Assembly: GCA_963823535.1 (NCBI GenBank)
Contig: CAWGLZ010000004.1
Span: 682,001-746,000, forward strand
Direction of reading: 5' to 3'
From: RPQJ01 sp963823535
GTDB taxonomy: Bacteria; Pseudomonadota; Gammaproteobacteria; Steroidobacterales; Steroidobacteraceae
Length of the DNA stretch: 64,000 bases
Numbering within the stretch: position 1 is the first letter of the stretch; each line of letters begins with the position of its first letter. Position numbers and translations under genes: made by a program. Shown here in pieces: positions 42,423 through 55,382 of this stretch. A model generated the notes under the pieces. It was not told the DNA's origin. It was given only the letters and a program-made list of their open reading frames with translations, and searched no databases.

Positions 42423-43147
42423 CGCGCCGCCGGCTCCCCGGCAACGGGCCTGCGGAAATGCACGAGGTAGTTCACGCGGGCGTCGCTGCTCAGGCTCGCA
42501 CGGCGCGCGAAGGGGTCGTACTCCAGCCCGGCGATGTCGACGTGGTGCAGTCCCGCCGTCCGCGCCCAGGCCGTGAGTTCGGACGGGCGAATGAATTTCT
42601 CGTAGGTGTGCGTGCCGGTCGGCAGCAGGCGCAGCACGTACTCCGCGCCCAGGATGGCCATCAGGTACGCACGGGGCGTGCGATTGAGGGTGGAGACGAA
42701 GACGTGGCCCCCGGGCCGGACGAGCTGCGCGAGGGCCTCGACCACCGCCGCGGGATCCGGGACGTGCTCGAGCATCTCCATGCAGGTGGCGACGTCGTAG
42801 TGCCCCGGGTTCGCCTGCGCGTGCTGCTCGGCGGATTCGAGCCGGTAGTCCAGCGTGACCCCGCTCTCGAGGGCGTGCAGGCGCGCGACGGTGAGTAGTT
42901 CGTCGGCGAGGTCGAGGCCCACCACGCGGGCGCCCTTGCGGGCCATGGCCTCGGCCAGCAGTCCCCCGCCGCAGCCGACGTCGACCACCGCGAGCCCGGA
43001 CAGCGGACCCGCTCGCTCCACGTACTCGAGCCGCACGGGATTGAGATCGTGCAGCGGGCGCATCTCGCCGTCGGCGTCCCACCAGCGGCTCGCGGCCGAC
43101 TGGAACCGCGCGATCTCGGCGGGATCCACGTTGGAGGGTTCAGCCAT
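42419..43147 (-). CDS. ubiG: ubiquinone biosynthesis O-methyltransferase
   Basis: 242 residues. MAEPSNVDPAEIARFQSAAS, RWWDADGEMRPLHDLNPVRL is the UbiG N-terminus; VVDVGCGGGLLAEAMARKGA is the SAM-binding motif I, and TCMEMLEHVPDPAAVV and VSTLNRTPRAYLMAILGAEY are conserved. It performs both O-methylations in ubiquinone synthesis. The start overlaps the 3' end of the deaminase gene by 8 nt, the stop overlaps the phosphatase start. Confidence 0.95.
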   Translation of the reverse strand: MAEPSNVDPAEIARFQSAASRWWDADGEMRPLHDLNPVRLEYVERAGPLSGLAVVDVGCGGGLLAEAMARKGARVVGLDLADELLTVARLHALESGVTLDYRLESAEQHAQANPGHYDVATCMEMLEHVPDPAAVVEALAQLVRPGGHVFVSTLNRTPRAYLMAILGAEYVLRLLPTGTHTYEKFIRPSELTAWARTAGLHHVDIAGLEYDPFARRASLSSDARVNYLVHFRRPVAGEPAAR

Positions 43148-44483
43148 TCGCGGCGGCCTCCTCGGCGGCGGTCGTGTCGATGCGCGCGCTCCATTCTTCT
43201 GCCCGGGCCAGCGCCGCCGACTCGTCGATGGTGCGCAGTCGACCCTCGGCGAGCAAGCGGCGGCCCGCGACCCAGGTGTCGGTCACCTGCTGCGACGAGG
43301 CGGCGTAGATCACGGCCGTGGCGACGTCGTGGACGGGCCAGCTGCGCGGTGCCCGCAGGTCGATGCAGCACAGGTCCGCCCACTTGCCGGGGACCAGGCT
43401 TCCCGTCGACTCGCCGAGCCCGAGCGTGCGCGCGCCCTCGAGCGTCGCCATGCGCAACAGGTCCGATGCGACGAGCGCACCGGGAGTGGCACCCACGCCG
43501 GCGGAGACGAGGCCCGCGATGCGAGCCTCGGCCAGCAGGTCGAGGTCGTTGTTCGAAGCGGCGCCGTCGGTGCCGAGCGCCACGCGGATCCCGTGGCCCA
43601 GCAGCCGCGCCACCGGGCAGACGCCGGCGCCGAGCTTCAGGTTCGACTCGGGGCAGTGGACGACGCTCGCACCGGCCGTGGCCAGCGTGTCGAGATCCTG
43701 CGGGTCGACCTGGGTCATGTGGATCGCCACCAGCTGCGGGCTCGCGAGGCCCAGCGACGCCAGCCGTTCGAGCGGCCGCTTGCCGTGAGTCTGCAGGCTC
43801 TGCTCGATCTCCCGCGCCGTCTCGTGGAGGTGCATCGCCACCGGCAGGTCGAGTTCGTCGGCGAGGCGGCGCACCCGCGCGAGCGTCGCGTCGGCGACGG
43901 AGTAGGGGGCGTGCGGCGCGAAATGGGTCGTGATCAGCGGGTCGCCCTGGTACTCGTCGCGCAGGCGCATTCCGCGGTCGATGTATTCGTCGGCGGTCGA
44001 GGCCCAGCTGGTGTCGGCCTCCGTCACGATCAGGCCGACGCTGGCGCGGACGTGTGCCGCGGCGGCCGTCTGGGCGACGACGTCGGGCCACAGGTGCATG
44101 TCCGCGAAGCAGGTGATCCCGCCACGCAGCATTTCCGCGATGGCGAGCTCGGTGCCGTCGCGCACGTACTCGGGGTCGACCCAGCGGCGCTCGAGCGGCC
44201 AGACGGCCTTGCGCAGCCACGGGTCGAGGGGCAGGTTCTCGGCCCGGCCCCTGAGCAGAACCATCGCGGCATGGGTGTGCGCATTGACGAGCCCCGGCAG
44301 CACGGCGTGGTTCGGCCGGTCGATGGTTTCCCGGGCGTCGTAGCGCAATCTTGCGTCGACGGTCGGCAGCACGGCGACGATCCGTCCGGCATCGATGGCG
44401 ACCGAATGGCGTTCCAGTACGCGGCCATCGGGCTCGACGGGAACCACCCAGCGTGCGCAGACGAGCGTGTCGATGGACTCCAT
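43140..44483 (-). CDS. mtaD: 5'-methylthioadenosine/S-adenosylhomocysteine deaminase (TRZ/ATZ amidohydrolase)
   Basis: 447 residues of the amidohydrolase superfamily. LPGLVNAHTHAAMVLLRG supplies the H-x-H metal pair, AMHLHETAREIEQS the third His with Glu, AIHMTQVD a fourth His, and RVALGTDGAASNNDLDLLAE the catalytic Asp. The length and NN-D-L segment match MtaD-type deaminases that act on methylthioadenosine and S-adenosylhomocysteine. The location beside ubiG, an SAM-dependent methyltransferase whose by-product is SAH, supports this. It is divergent from gyrA over 99 bp. Confidence 0.85.
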   Translation of the reverse strand: MESIDTLVCARWVVPVEPDGRVLERHSVAIDAGRIVAVLPTVDARLRYDARETIDRPNHAVLPGLVNAHTHAAMVLLRGRAENLPLDPWLRKAVWPLERRWVDPEYVRDGTELAIAEMLRGGITCFADMHLWPDVVAQTAAAAHVRASVGLIVTEADTSWASTADEYIDRGMRLRDEYQGDPLITTHFAPHAPYSVADATLARVRRLADELDLPVAMHLHETAREIEQSLQTHGKRPLERLASLGLASPQLVAIHMTQVDPQDLDTLATAGASVVHCPESNLKLGAGVCPVARLLGHGIRVALGTDGAASNNDLDLLAEARIAGLVSAGVGATPGALVASDLLRMATLEGARTLGLGESTGSLVPGKWADLCCIDLRAPRSWPVHDVATAVIYAASSQQVTDTWVAGRRLLAEGRLRTIDESAALARAEEWSARIDTTAAEEAAANG

Positions 44484-44582
44484 GCGGAAGGGGGCTCTGG
44501 GAGGGGGCCGTATGGTATCATTTCCTGTCTTTTAGCCGGTCCGTGCCGACCGCCTCCAAACCGACCCAGACACGACGATTCC

Positions 44583-47181
<2,599 letters not shown>

Positions 47182-47186
<5 letters not shown>

Positions 47187-47230
47187 CGGCAGGGCCCCGG
47201 GAACGCCTGACCGCAGGGGCCCACGGAACG
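47182..47230. repeat. two imperfect 24/25-bp tandem repeats after gyrA
   Basis: Units starting with CCTGAC at 47182 and 47206 share CCTGAC, GCAGGG, GCCC and GGAACG, and a third CCTGAC begins at 47231. They span the gyrA stop codon and the first half of the gyrA-serC gap. No hairpin with a T-tract was found, so they may be duplicated transcription-pausing or terminator remnants. Confidence 0.6.
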
Positions 47231-47253
47231 CCTGACGGCCGACCCGGACTGAC

Positions 47254-47262
47254 TGCTACACT
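47254..47262 (+). promoter_or_regulatory. extended -10 promoter for the serC operon
   Basis: TGCTACACT is a TGn-type extended -10 33 nt before the serC ATG, with a Shine-Dalgarno CGGGAG at 47279-47284. It is a variant of the TGCTAGAAT element ahead of orn and the peroxiredoxin gene. Confidence 0.45.
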
Positions 47263-47295
47263 GCACTGCAACATCGTTCGGGAGACCCACCCGCC

Positions 47296-48375
47296 ATGAG
47301 TCGCGTGTTCAATTTCAGCGCCGGCCCCGCCGCGCTGCCGGCCGAGGTCCTGGAGCAACTGCGCGACGAGATGCTCGACTGGCATGGCCAGGGCATGTCC
47401 GTGATGGAGATGAGCCATCGCGGCAAGGCGTTCGTCGGCATCGCCGAGCAGGCCGAGGCCGACCTGCGCGAGCTGATGGCGATCCCGGCCAACTACAAGG
47501 TGCTGTTCCTGCAGGGCGGGGCGACGGCGCAGTTTGCCGCCGTGCCGCTCAACCTCGCGCGTCCCGACTCGGTCGGCGACTACGTCAACACCGGCGCCTG
47601 GTCGAAGAAGGCCATCGGCGAGGCGAAGCGCTTCTGCAAGGTCAACGTCGCGGCGGATGCGGGCGGCAACTACTCGAGCATCCCGCCGCGCGCGGAGTGG
47701 AAGCTCACCCCGGGCGCGGCCTACGTGCACTACACGCCCAACGAGACCATCGGCGGCGTCGAGTTCCACGAGGTTCCGGACGTCGGCGACGTCCCCCTGG
47801 TGGCGGACATGTCCTCGACCATCCTGTCGCGGCCGATCGACGTCACGCGCTTCGGCGTGATCTACGCCGGTGCACAGAAGAACATCGGTCCTGCGGGCCT
47901 CGTGGTCGTGATCGTGCGTGACGATCTGTGCGGTCGTGGCCGCGCCGAGCTGCCGACGGTGTTCGACTGGACGGCCATGGCCGGCGACGGCTCGATGCTC
48001 AATACGCCTGCGACCTACAGCTGGTACGTCGCGGGCGCGGTCTTCCAGTGGATCAAGCGCCAGGGCGGGCTCGCGGCCATGGAGCGACTGAACCGCGCCA
48101 AGGCCGAGAAGCTGTACGGCGCGATCGACGGCTCCGGCTTCTACCGCAACCCGGTGGCGCGCGAGTGTCGCTCCTGGATGAACGTGCCGTTCACGCTGCC
48201 GAGCGCCGAGCTCGACAAACCCTTCCTCGAGGGCGCCAAGGCCGCCGGCCTCGTGACCCTCGCCGGCCACCGCTCGGTGGGCGGCATGCGGGCCAGCATC
48301 TACAACGCCATGCCCATGGCCGGCGTCGAGGCGCTGGTCGGCTACATGGCAGAGTTCCAGCGCAAGCACGGCTAG
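47296..48375 (+). CDS. serC: phosphoserine aminotransferase
   Basis: 359 residues. FNFSAGPAALPAEVLEQLRD is the SerC N-terminus, GMSVMEMSHRGKAFVGI the active-site loop, LFLQGGATAQFAAVPLNL the phosphate-binding region and IYAGAQKNIGPAGLVVVIVR holds the PLP lysine. It catalyses the second step of serine synthesis and a step of pyridoxal phosphate synthesis. The next gene, serA-like, is the preceding enzymatic step; the pair starts the operon running to rpsA and beyond. Confidence 0.96.
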   Translation: MSRVFNFSAGPAALPAEVLEQLRDEMLDWHGQGMSVMEMSHRGKAFVGIAEQAEADLRELMAIPANYKVLFLQGGATAQFAAVPLNLARPDSVGDYVNTGAWSKKAIGEAKRFCKVNVAADAGGNYSSIPPRAEWKLTPGAAYVHYTPNETIGGVEFHEVPDVGDVPLVADMSSTILSRPIDVTRFGVIYAGAQKNIGPAGLVVVIVRDDLCGRGRAELPTVFDWTAMAGDGSMLNTPATYSWYVAGAVFQWIKRQGGLAAMERLNRAKAEKLYGAIDGSGFYRNPVARECRSWMNVPFTLPSAELDKPFLEGAKAAGLVTLAGHRSVGGMRASIYNAMPMAGVEALVGYMAEFQRKHG

Positions 48376-48383
48376 GCGGCGAC

Positions 48384-49550
48384 ATGTCCTTCAAGGTCCT
48401 CACGCTCAACAACATCTCCGTCCGCGGGCTCGAGCGCCTGCCGCGGGATCGCTACGAAGTGGCCTCCGAGATCGGGCACCCGGACGCGATCCTGCTGCGC
48501 TCGGCCGACATGCACTCGATGGAGGTCCCCGCGAGCGTGCTCGCGGTCGCGCGGGCCGGCGCCGGCACCAACAACGTGCCGGTCGCGAAGCTGAGCCGTC
48601 GTGGCATCCCGGTCTTCAACGCCCCGGGCGCCAACGCCAATGCCGTCAAGGAACTGGTGCTGGCGGGACTCTTTCTCTCGGCGCGCAACATCTGCCAGGC
48701 CTGGGGCTACGTGCGTTCGCTCGAGGGCGACGATCACGCGATCGAGGAGGCGGTGGAGAAGGGCAAGAAGAAGTTCGTCGGCCACGAGCTTCCGGGACGC
48801 ACGCTGGGCGTCGTGGGTCTCGGCGCGATCGGCGTCGAGGTGGCGAACGCGGCCCTCGGCCTGCGCATGAACGTCCTCGGCTACGACCCGCAGATCACCG
48901 TGCAGCGCGCCTGGCAGCTGTCGTCCGGGGTCGAGCAGGCGCTGAGCCTCGACGACCTGTTCGCGCGCTGCGACATGGTCACCGTGCACGTGCCGCTCAA
49001 CGATGCGACGCGCGGCCTGGTGAACGAGGCGCGCCTGCGCCTGATGCGCCCGGGCGGCGTGGTGCTCAACTTCGCGCGTGCCGCGATCGTCGACGAGGCC
49101 GCCGTGCTGGCGGCGCTCGATCGCGGGCATCTCTCGACCTACGTCTGCGACTTCCCGACGCGCGCCGTGAAGGACCATCCGCGGGTCGTCGCCCTGCCGC
49201 ACCTCGGTGCCTCGACGGGCGAGGCGGAGGAGAACTGCGCGGTGATGGTGGCCGACACGCTGCGCGACTTCCTCGAGAACGGCAACGTGCGCAACTCGGT
49301 GAACTTCCCGGAAGCGGTGCTGCCGCGCGTCGGCGAGCACCGGGTCGCGATCGCGAACGACAACGTGCCGAACATGGTGGGCCAGATCTCGACCTGCCTC
49401 GCCGACGCGAGCCTCAACATCGCGGACCTGCTCAACAAGTCCCGGGGCGACGTCGCCTACACGCTCATCGACACCGAGGGCCCGGTGACGCCCGACGTGC
49501 TGGCGAAGCTGCGCGCCATCCCGGGCGTGCTGTCCGCACGGACACTCTGA
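48384..49550 (+). CDS. serA: D-3-phosphoglycerate dehydrogenase
   Basis: 388 residues from the ATG at 48384. LGVVGLGAIGVEVANAALGL is the NAD-binding motif, LRLMRPGGVVLNFARAAIVD and ALPHLGASTGEAEENCAVMV contain the conserved Arg, Glu and His region of D-2-hydroxyacid dehydrogenases. A C-terminal ACT-like domain (about 318-388: IANDNVPNMVGQISTCLADA, SLNIADLLNKSRG) usually binds serine for feedback. It oxidises 3-phosphoglycerate for SerC. It starts 8 nt after serC and ends 2 nt before pheA. Confidence 0.93.
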   Translation: MSFKVLTLNNISVRGLERLPRDRYEVASEIGHPDAILLRSADMHSMEVPASVLAVARAGAGTNNVPVAKLSRRGIPVFNAPGANANAVKELVLAGLFLSARNICQAWGYVRSLEGDDHAIEEAVEKGKKKFVGHELPGRTLGVVGLGAIGVEVANAALGLRMNVLGYDPQITVQRAWQLSSGVEQALSLDDLFARCDMVTVHVPLNDATRGLVNEARLRLMRPGGVVLNFARAAIVDEAAVLAALDRGHLSTYVCDFPTRAVKDHPRVVALPHLGASTGEAEENCAVMVADTLRDFLENGNVRNSVNFPEAVLPRVGEHRVAIANDNVPNMVGQISTCLADASLNIADLLNKSRGDVAYTLIDTEGPVTPDVLAKLRAIPGVLSARTL

Positions 49551-49552
49551 GC

Positions 49553-50770
49553 ATGGCGCGGGCGAAGAAGAAGCGGTCCGGGAAGCCCAGCGTGGCCGCG
49601 CGGCCTCGCAAGCCCGCCCGTGCCGCCCGTAACACCGGTGCCGCCGGTACCGCGGGGAAGCCCGGCGCCGTCCCGGTCAAGGCCGCACTCGAAGCCATCC
49701 GCGAGCGCATCGACGGCATCGACGCGCAGTTGCACGCGCTGATCAACGAGCGTGCGCGGCTCGCGCAGCAGGTCGGGATCTCCAAGCACGCGTCGGGCCA
49801 CACGGTGGACTTCTACCGCCCCGAGCGCGAGGCCCAGGTGCTGCACATGGCACTCGAGCGCAACCGCGCCGAGCGCGGCCCGCTGCGGGACGAGGAAATC
49901 CTGCGCCTGTTCCGCGAGATCATGTCTGCCTGCCTCGCGCAGCAGGAACCGCTCAAGATCGCCTTTCTCGGACCGGAGGGCACGTTCACGCAGCAGGCGG
50001 TCTACAAGCAGTTCGGCCACTCGGTCCGCGCGCTGCCGCTCACCTCGATCGAGGAGGTGTTCCACGAGGTGGAGTCCGGTACCGCCGACTTCGGCGTGGT
50101 GCCGATCGAGAACTCGAGCGAGGGCACGGTCAACAACACGCTGGACATGTTCCTCACCTCTGCGCTCGGCATCTGCGGCGAGGTCGAGCTGCGTATCCAC
50201 CACAACCTGATGGGGCAGTTGGCCGCGCTCGGCGACGTGCAGCGCGTCTGCGCGCACCCGCAGGCGCTGGCCCAGTGCCGCGGCTGGCTCACGGAGCACA
50301 TGCCGGGTGTCGAGCGCGTGCCGGTGTCGAGCAACGCCGAGGGCGCACGCCGGGCCCGGGACGAGGAGGGCACTGCCGCGATCGCGCCGATGGCCGCCGC
50401 GGAGGTGTACGGCCTCAACGTGCTGGTGCCCGAGATCGAGGACCGGCCGGACAACACCACGCGCTTCCTGGTGATCGGCCGCAAGTCGTTCCCGGCGAGC
50501 GGGCAGGACAAGACGACGCTGCTGGTCTCCGCCTCGCACACCGACGCGCCCGGGGCGCTGTTCCGGCTGCTCGAGCCCTTCGCGCAGCTGGGCATCAGCA
50601 TGACCCGCATCGAGTCGCGGCCCTCGCGCCGGCGCAAGTGGGACTACGTGTTTTTCATCGATCTCGAGGGCCACGCGACGAACGAGCCGCTGGCGACGGC
50701 GCTGGCGCAGCTGAAGGGCCAGACCTCGCTGTGCCGCGTGCTCGGCTCGTATCCCCGGGCCATCCTCTGA
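49553..50770 (+). CDS. pheA: bifunctional chorismate mutase / prephenate dehydratase (P-protein)
   Basis: 405 residues. Residues 1-45 are a Lys/Arg/Ala/Pro-rich extension (MARAKKKRSGKPSVAARPRK). Chorismate mutase follows (about 45-130: ERIDGIDAQLHALINERARL, AQQVGISKHASG), then prephenate dehydratase (about 135-315: AFLGPEGTFTQQAVYKQFG, GVVPIENSSEGTVNNTLDM, and the catalytic T-R-F in DNTTRFLVIGR) and an ACT domain (PGALFRLLEPFAQLGISMTR, IESRPSRRRKWDY) for phenylalanine control. Leads from chorismate to phenylpyruvate. Confidence 0.95.
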   Translation: MARAKKKRSGKPSVAARPRKPARAARNTGAAGTAGKPGAVPVKAALEAIRERIDGIDAQLHALINERARLAQQVGISKHASGHTVDFYRPEREAQVLHMALERNRAERGPLRDEEILRLFREIMSACLAQQEPLKIAFLGPEGTFTQQAVYKQFGHSVRALPLTSIEEVFHEVESGTADFGVVPIENSSEGTVNNTLDMFLTSALGICGEVELRIHHNLMGQLAALGDVQRVCAHPQALAQCRGWLTEHMPGVERVPVSSNAEGARRARDEEGTAAIAPMAAAEVYGLNVLVPEIEDRPDNTTRFLVIGRKSFPASGQDKTTLLVSASHTDAPGALFRLLEPFAQLGISMTRIESRPSRRRKWDYVFFIDLEGHATNEPLATALAQLKGQTSLCRVLGSYPRAIL

Positions 50771-50786
50771 AGGACTCCGGCGGACG

Positions 50787-52088
50787 ATGAGCCGTTTCCT
50801 CGCCGAGCCCAGCGAACGCATTGCCGGCCGCCTGCGCGTGCCCGGCGACAAGTCGATCTCGCACCGCGCACTGATGCTGGGGGCGATCGCCTCGGGCACC
50901 ACGCGCGTCGAGGGTTTCCTCGAGGGCGAGGACTGCCTCGCCACGTTGCGCGCCGTCGGGCACCTCGGCGTGAGGGTGCAGCGTCCGGGCCCCGGCGAGG
51001 TCGTCATCGACGGCGTCGGCCTGCACGGACTGCGGGCCCCCGACGGCGTGCTCGACATGGGCAATGCCGGCACGGCGATGCGCCTGTTCATGGGCCTGCT
51101 GAGCGCGCAGCGCTTCGATTCCGAACTGGTCGGAGACGAGTCGCTGATGCGGCGCCCCATGGAGCGTGCGGCGAAGCCGCTCCGGGAAATGGGTGCCGAC
51201 ATCGAGACGCGCGAGGGCCGCCCGCCGGTGCGCATCCGCGGCGGTCGGGCGCTGCACGGCATCCGCTACGAGATGCCGGTGGCGAGCGCACAGGTGAAGT
51301 CCGCCGCACTGCTGGCGGGCCTCTATGCCGACGGCGAGACGACGGTGGTCGAGCCGGCCGTCACGCGCGACCACACGGAGCGCATGCTGCAGGCCTTCGG
51401 CGTCGAGGTCGTCGCCCGCGGCGGCGTCGCGACGCTGCGCCCGCCCGCACAACTGCAGGCGACGCGCGTGTCCGTGCCGGGCGATTTCTCCTCGGCCGCG
51501 TTCTTCATCGTCGCCGCCTGCATCGGTGCACACGAGCCGGTCGTCATCGAGGGCGTGGGCGTGAATCCCACGCGCACCGGCCTGCTCGAGATGCTGTCGC
51601 TGATGGGGGCGGACCTGCGGCTCATCCATCATCGCAGCGCCGGCGCGGAGCCGGTCGCGGACATCGAGGTCCGGCCGGCGGCCCTGCGCGGCATCCGCGT
51701 GCCCGAGCGCCTGGTGCCGCTGGCCATCGACGAGTTCCCGGCCTTCTTCATCGCGGCGGCCTGCGCCGAGGGCGAGACAGTGGTGACCGGGGCGGAGGAA
51801 TTGCGGGTCAAGGAGACCGACCGCATCGCCGCGATGGCGCACGGCCTCGACGCGGTCGGCGTCGTGAACGAGGTCTTGCCGGACGGCCTGCGCATCCAGG
51901 GCGGCCCGATCCGCGGCGGCTTCGTCGACAGCCGGGGCGACCACCGCGTGGCGATGTCCTTCGCCGTGGCGAGCCTGAAGGCCACGCAAGCGATCGAGAT
52001 CGACGACGTGGCCAATGTCGCGACCTCCTTCCCGGGGTTCGCGGGCCTCGCGCGCTCGGTGGGCCTGCGCCTGTCGGAGCGCCCCTGA
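50787..52088 (+). CDS. aroA: 3-phosphoshikimate 1-carboxyvinyltransferase (EPSP synthase), class II motifs
   Basis: 433 residues. All four motifs used to define class II EPSP synthases are present: GDKS (20-23, in RVPGDKSISHRALMLGAIAS), SAQVK (167-171), RDHTE (194-198) and NPTR (260-263). SRGDHRVAMSFAVASLKA near the C-terminus is the general family signature. The enzyme condenses phosphoenolpyruvate with shikimate 3-phosphate. Class II forms are generally insensitive to glyphosate; that property is inferred from the family. It sits between pheA and cmk, the normal gammaproteobacterial order. Confidence 0.95.
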   Translation: MSRFLAEPSERIAGRLRVPGDKSISHRALMLGAIASGTTRVEGFLEGEDCLATLRAVGHLGVRVQRPGPGEVVIDGVGLHGLRAPDGVLDMGNAGTAMRLFMGLLSAQRFDSELVGDESLMRRPMERAAKPLREMGADIETREGRPPVRIRGGRALHGIRYEMPVASAQVKSAALLAGLYADGETTVVEPAVTRDHTERMLQAFGVEVVARGGVATLRPPAQLQATRVSVPGDFSSAAFFIVAACIGAHEPVVIEGVGVNPTRTGLLEMLSLMGADLRLIHHRSAGAEPVADIEVRPAALRGIRVPERLVPLAIDEFPAFFIAAACAEGETVVTGAEELRVKETDRIAAMAHGLDAVGVVNEVLPDGLRIQGGPIRGGFVDSRGDHRVAMSFAVASLKATQAIEIDDVANVATSFPGFAGLARSVGLRLSERP

Positions 52089-52114
52089 GGCGCGCCGCTC
52101 GAGCGACATCCACC

Positions 52115-52846
52115 ATGAGCGAATCGACGAGCACGACACCGACCGACCCGGCAGCGGCCCGCGATGCCGTCCCGGTGATCGCCATCGACGGACCCAGCGG
52201 TTCGGGGAAGGGCACGGTGTGCCGGATCGTGGCTGAGCGACTGGGCTGGCACCTGCTCGACAGCGGGGCGCTGTACCGGCTCGTGGCCCTGGCCGGTGCG
52301 GCCCGCGGTCTCGCCGACGACGACGAGCCCGGGCACGCGGCGCTGGCCGCCCGGCTCGACGCCCGGTTCGAAGTGGACGAGACGGGCGGAGAGCGCGTCC
52401 TGCTCGACGGGCGCGACGTCACGCGGGAACTGCGCGCGGAGACCACCGGCAACATGGCCTCCCGGGTGGCCGTCATGCCCGCCGTGCGGGCCGCGCTCCT
52501 CGGCCGCCAGCGGGCCTACGCCGAAGCGCCGGGCCTGGTGGCCGACGGCCGCGACATGGGCACGGTCGTTTTCCCGACCGCCGGGGTCAAGGTCTTCCTC
52601 ACGGCGAGCGCCGAGGAACGGGCCCGCAGGCGCCATAAGCAGTTGAAAGAAAAGGGCCTGACTGCTAATCTTGCCGGCCTTTCGCAGGAAATCCTCGAGC
52701 GGGACAGGCGCGATTCGGCACGTTCCGTGGCCCCCCTCCGGCCGGCCGCGGACGCGCTCGTCATCGACTCCAGCGGGCTCACGATCGACGAGGTCGTGGA
52801 CCGGGTCCTCGGGCTCGCACGCGGCAAGTTCCCGGCGATTCGTTGA
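52115..52846 (+). CDS. cmk: cytidylate kinase
   Basis: 243 residues. VIAIDGPSGSGKGTVCRIVA is the P-loop, HLLDSGALYRLVALA the CMP-binding site, VADGRDMGTVVFP and FLTASAEERARRRHKQL the lid and CMP-binding arginines. Phosphorylates CMP and dCMP. A 16-residue Thr/Ser-rich N-terminus precedes the P-loop. The 132 bp to rpsA contains no gene. Confidence 0.95.
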   Translation: MSESTSTTPTDPAAARDAVPVIAIDGPSGSGKGTVCRIVAERLGWHLLDSGALYRLVALAGAARGLADDDEPGHAALAARLDARFEVDETGGERVLLDGRDVTRELRAETTGNMASRVAVMPAVRAALLGRQRAYAEAPGLVADGRDMGTVVFPTAGVKVFLTASAEERARRRHKQLKEKGLTANLAGLSQEILERDRRDSARSVAPLRPAADALVIDSSGLTIDEVVDRVLGLARGKFPAIR

Positions 52847-52978
52847 GTCTGCCTCGGCGTGCGAGCGCCGGGGTTTCGTTTTCTGAGCAGTCGCCCGGCA
52901 GGATGCTGGTGCGGTGTAATCAACCCTTCGCGGGCGGGACGCCGGCGGAGTCATGGGCCACCGGCCCCGGAAACAGTA

Positions 52979-54646
<1,668 letters not shown>

Positions 54647-54756
54647 CCGGCGGGTCACAAGATGTGGCGGCGGCGGCGGGTGGATCCCGCCGCTGCCAGC
54701 CGCACCGAAGGACGGACCAGACCTCGGGGAGAATCGGAGTGGACGGCGAGCGCAGC

Positions 54757-55068
54757 ATGACGAAGTCTGAGCTCATCGAGCTCATCGCCGCGAAGCAGAG
54801 CCACCTGCCGGCCAAGGACGTGGAGCTGGCGGTCAAGCAGATCCTCGAGATCATGAGCGACGCGCTTGCGCAGGGACAGCGCATCGAGATCCGCGGCTTC
54901 GGCAGCTTCAGCCTGCATTTCCGGCCGCCACGCCAGGGACGCAACCCCAAGACCGGCGAGACGGTGGCGCTGGCCGGCAAGTACGTTCCTCACTTCAAGC
55001 CGGGCAAGGACCTGCGCGAGCGGGTCAACGAGTCCCTGTCCACAGACCAACCGCTCGCGGCCCTCTGA
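54757..55068 (+). CDS. ihfB: integration host factor subunit beta
   Basis: 103 residues from the ATG at 54757. MTKSELIELIAAKQSHLPAK, RIEIRGFGSFSLHFRPPRQG and RNPKTGETVALAGKYVPHFK match IHF-beta (DNA-intercalating Pro in the R-N-P-K-T-G arm). It forms the alpha-beta heterodimer that bends DNA. Position after rpsA is conserved. IHF is relevant to the sigma54-type promoter 1.6 kb downstream. Confidence 0.95.
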   Translation: MTKSELIELIAAKQSHLPAKDVELAVKQILEIMSDALAQGQRIEIRGFGSFSLHFRPPRQGRNPKTGETVALAGKYVPHFKPGKDLRERVNESLSTDQPLAAL

Positions 55069-55082
55069 GCGGACGCCGCCCC

Positions 55083-55382
55083 GTGCTGCGGCGCATCTCG
55101 CTGGTGATCGCCGTCCTGCTGCTCGTCGCGGCAGCGGTGATCTTCACGGCCCTCAACCAGCAGCGCTTCGCGATCGACATCGGCGTGGCGCGCTTCGGCG
55201 TTTCCTCAGGCCTCGCCTTGCTGATCACGTTCGCGGCGGGGCTCGTCGCTGGAGCGGCCCTGAGCTCGGCCGCCATCGCCCGGCTGCTCACCGAGCGCGG
55301 ACGGCTGCGCAACGCGTTGCGGCTCGCCGAGGCGCGCCGCGGGCAACCTGCGCCCCCGTCGTCGCCGCCCGATGCTGGCTGA
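55083..55382 (+). CDS. lapA: LapA-domain (DUF1049) inner-membrane protein
   Basis: 99 residues, GTG start. Two membrane helices (ISLVIAVLLLVAAAVIFTAL and GLALLITFAAGLVAGAALSS) separated by LNQQRFAIDIGVARFGV, the DUF1049 motif, then a helical coiled segment and a Pro-rich tail. LapA works with LapB in the assembly and regulation of lipopolysaccharide. The 3' end overlaps the lapB start by 11 nt. Confidence 0.9.
   Translation: MLRRISLVIAVLLLVAAAVIFTALNQQRFAIDIGVARFGVSSGLALLITFAAGLVAGAALSSAAIARLLTERGRLRNALRLAEARRGQPAPPSSPPDAG

Noticed and set aside
42855..44582. In-frame 1.7-kb extension upstream of gyrA
   Set aside because: GyrA starts at MAEIAREILHVNLEDE as in all homologues; the extension is antisense to ubiG and mtaD.
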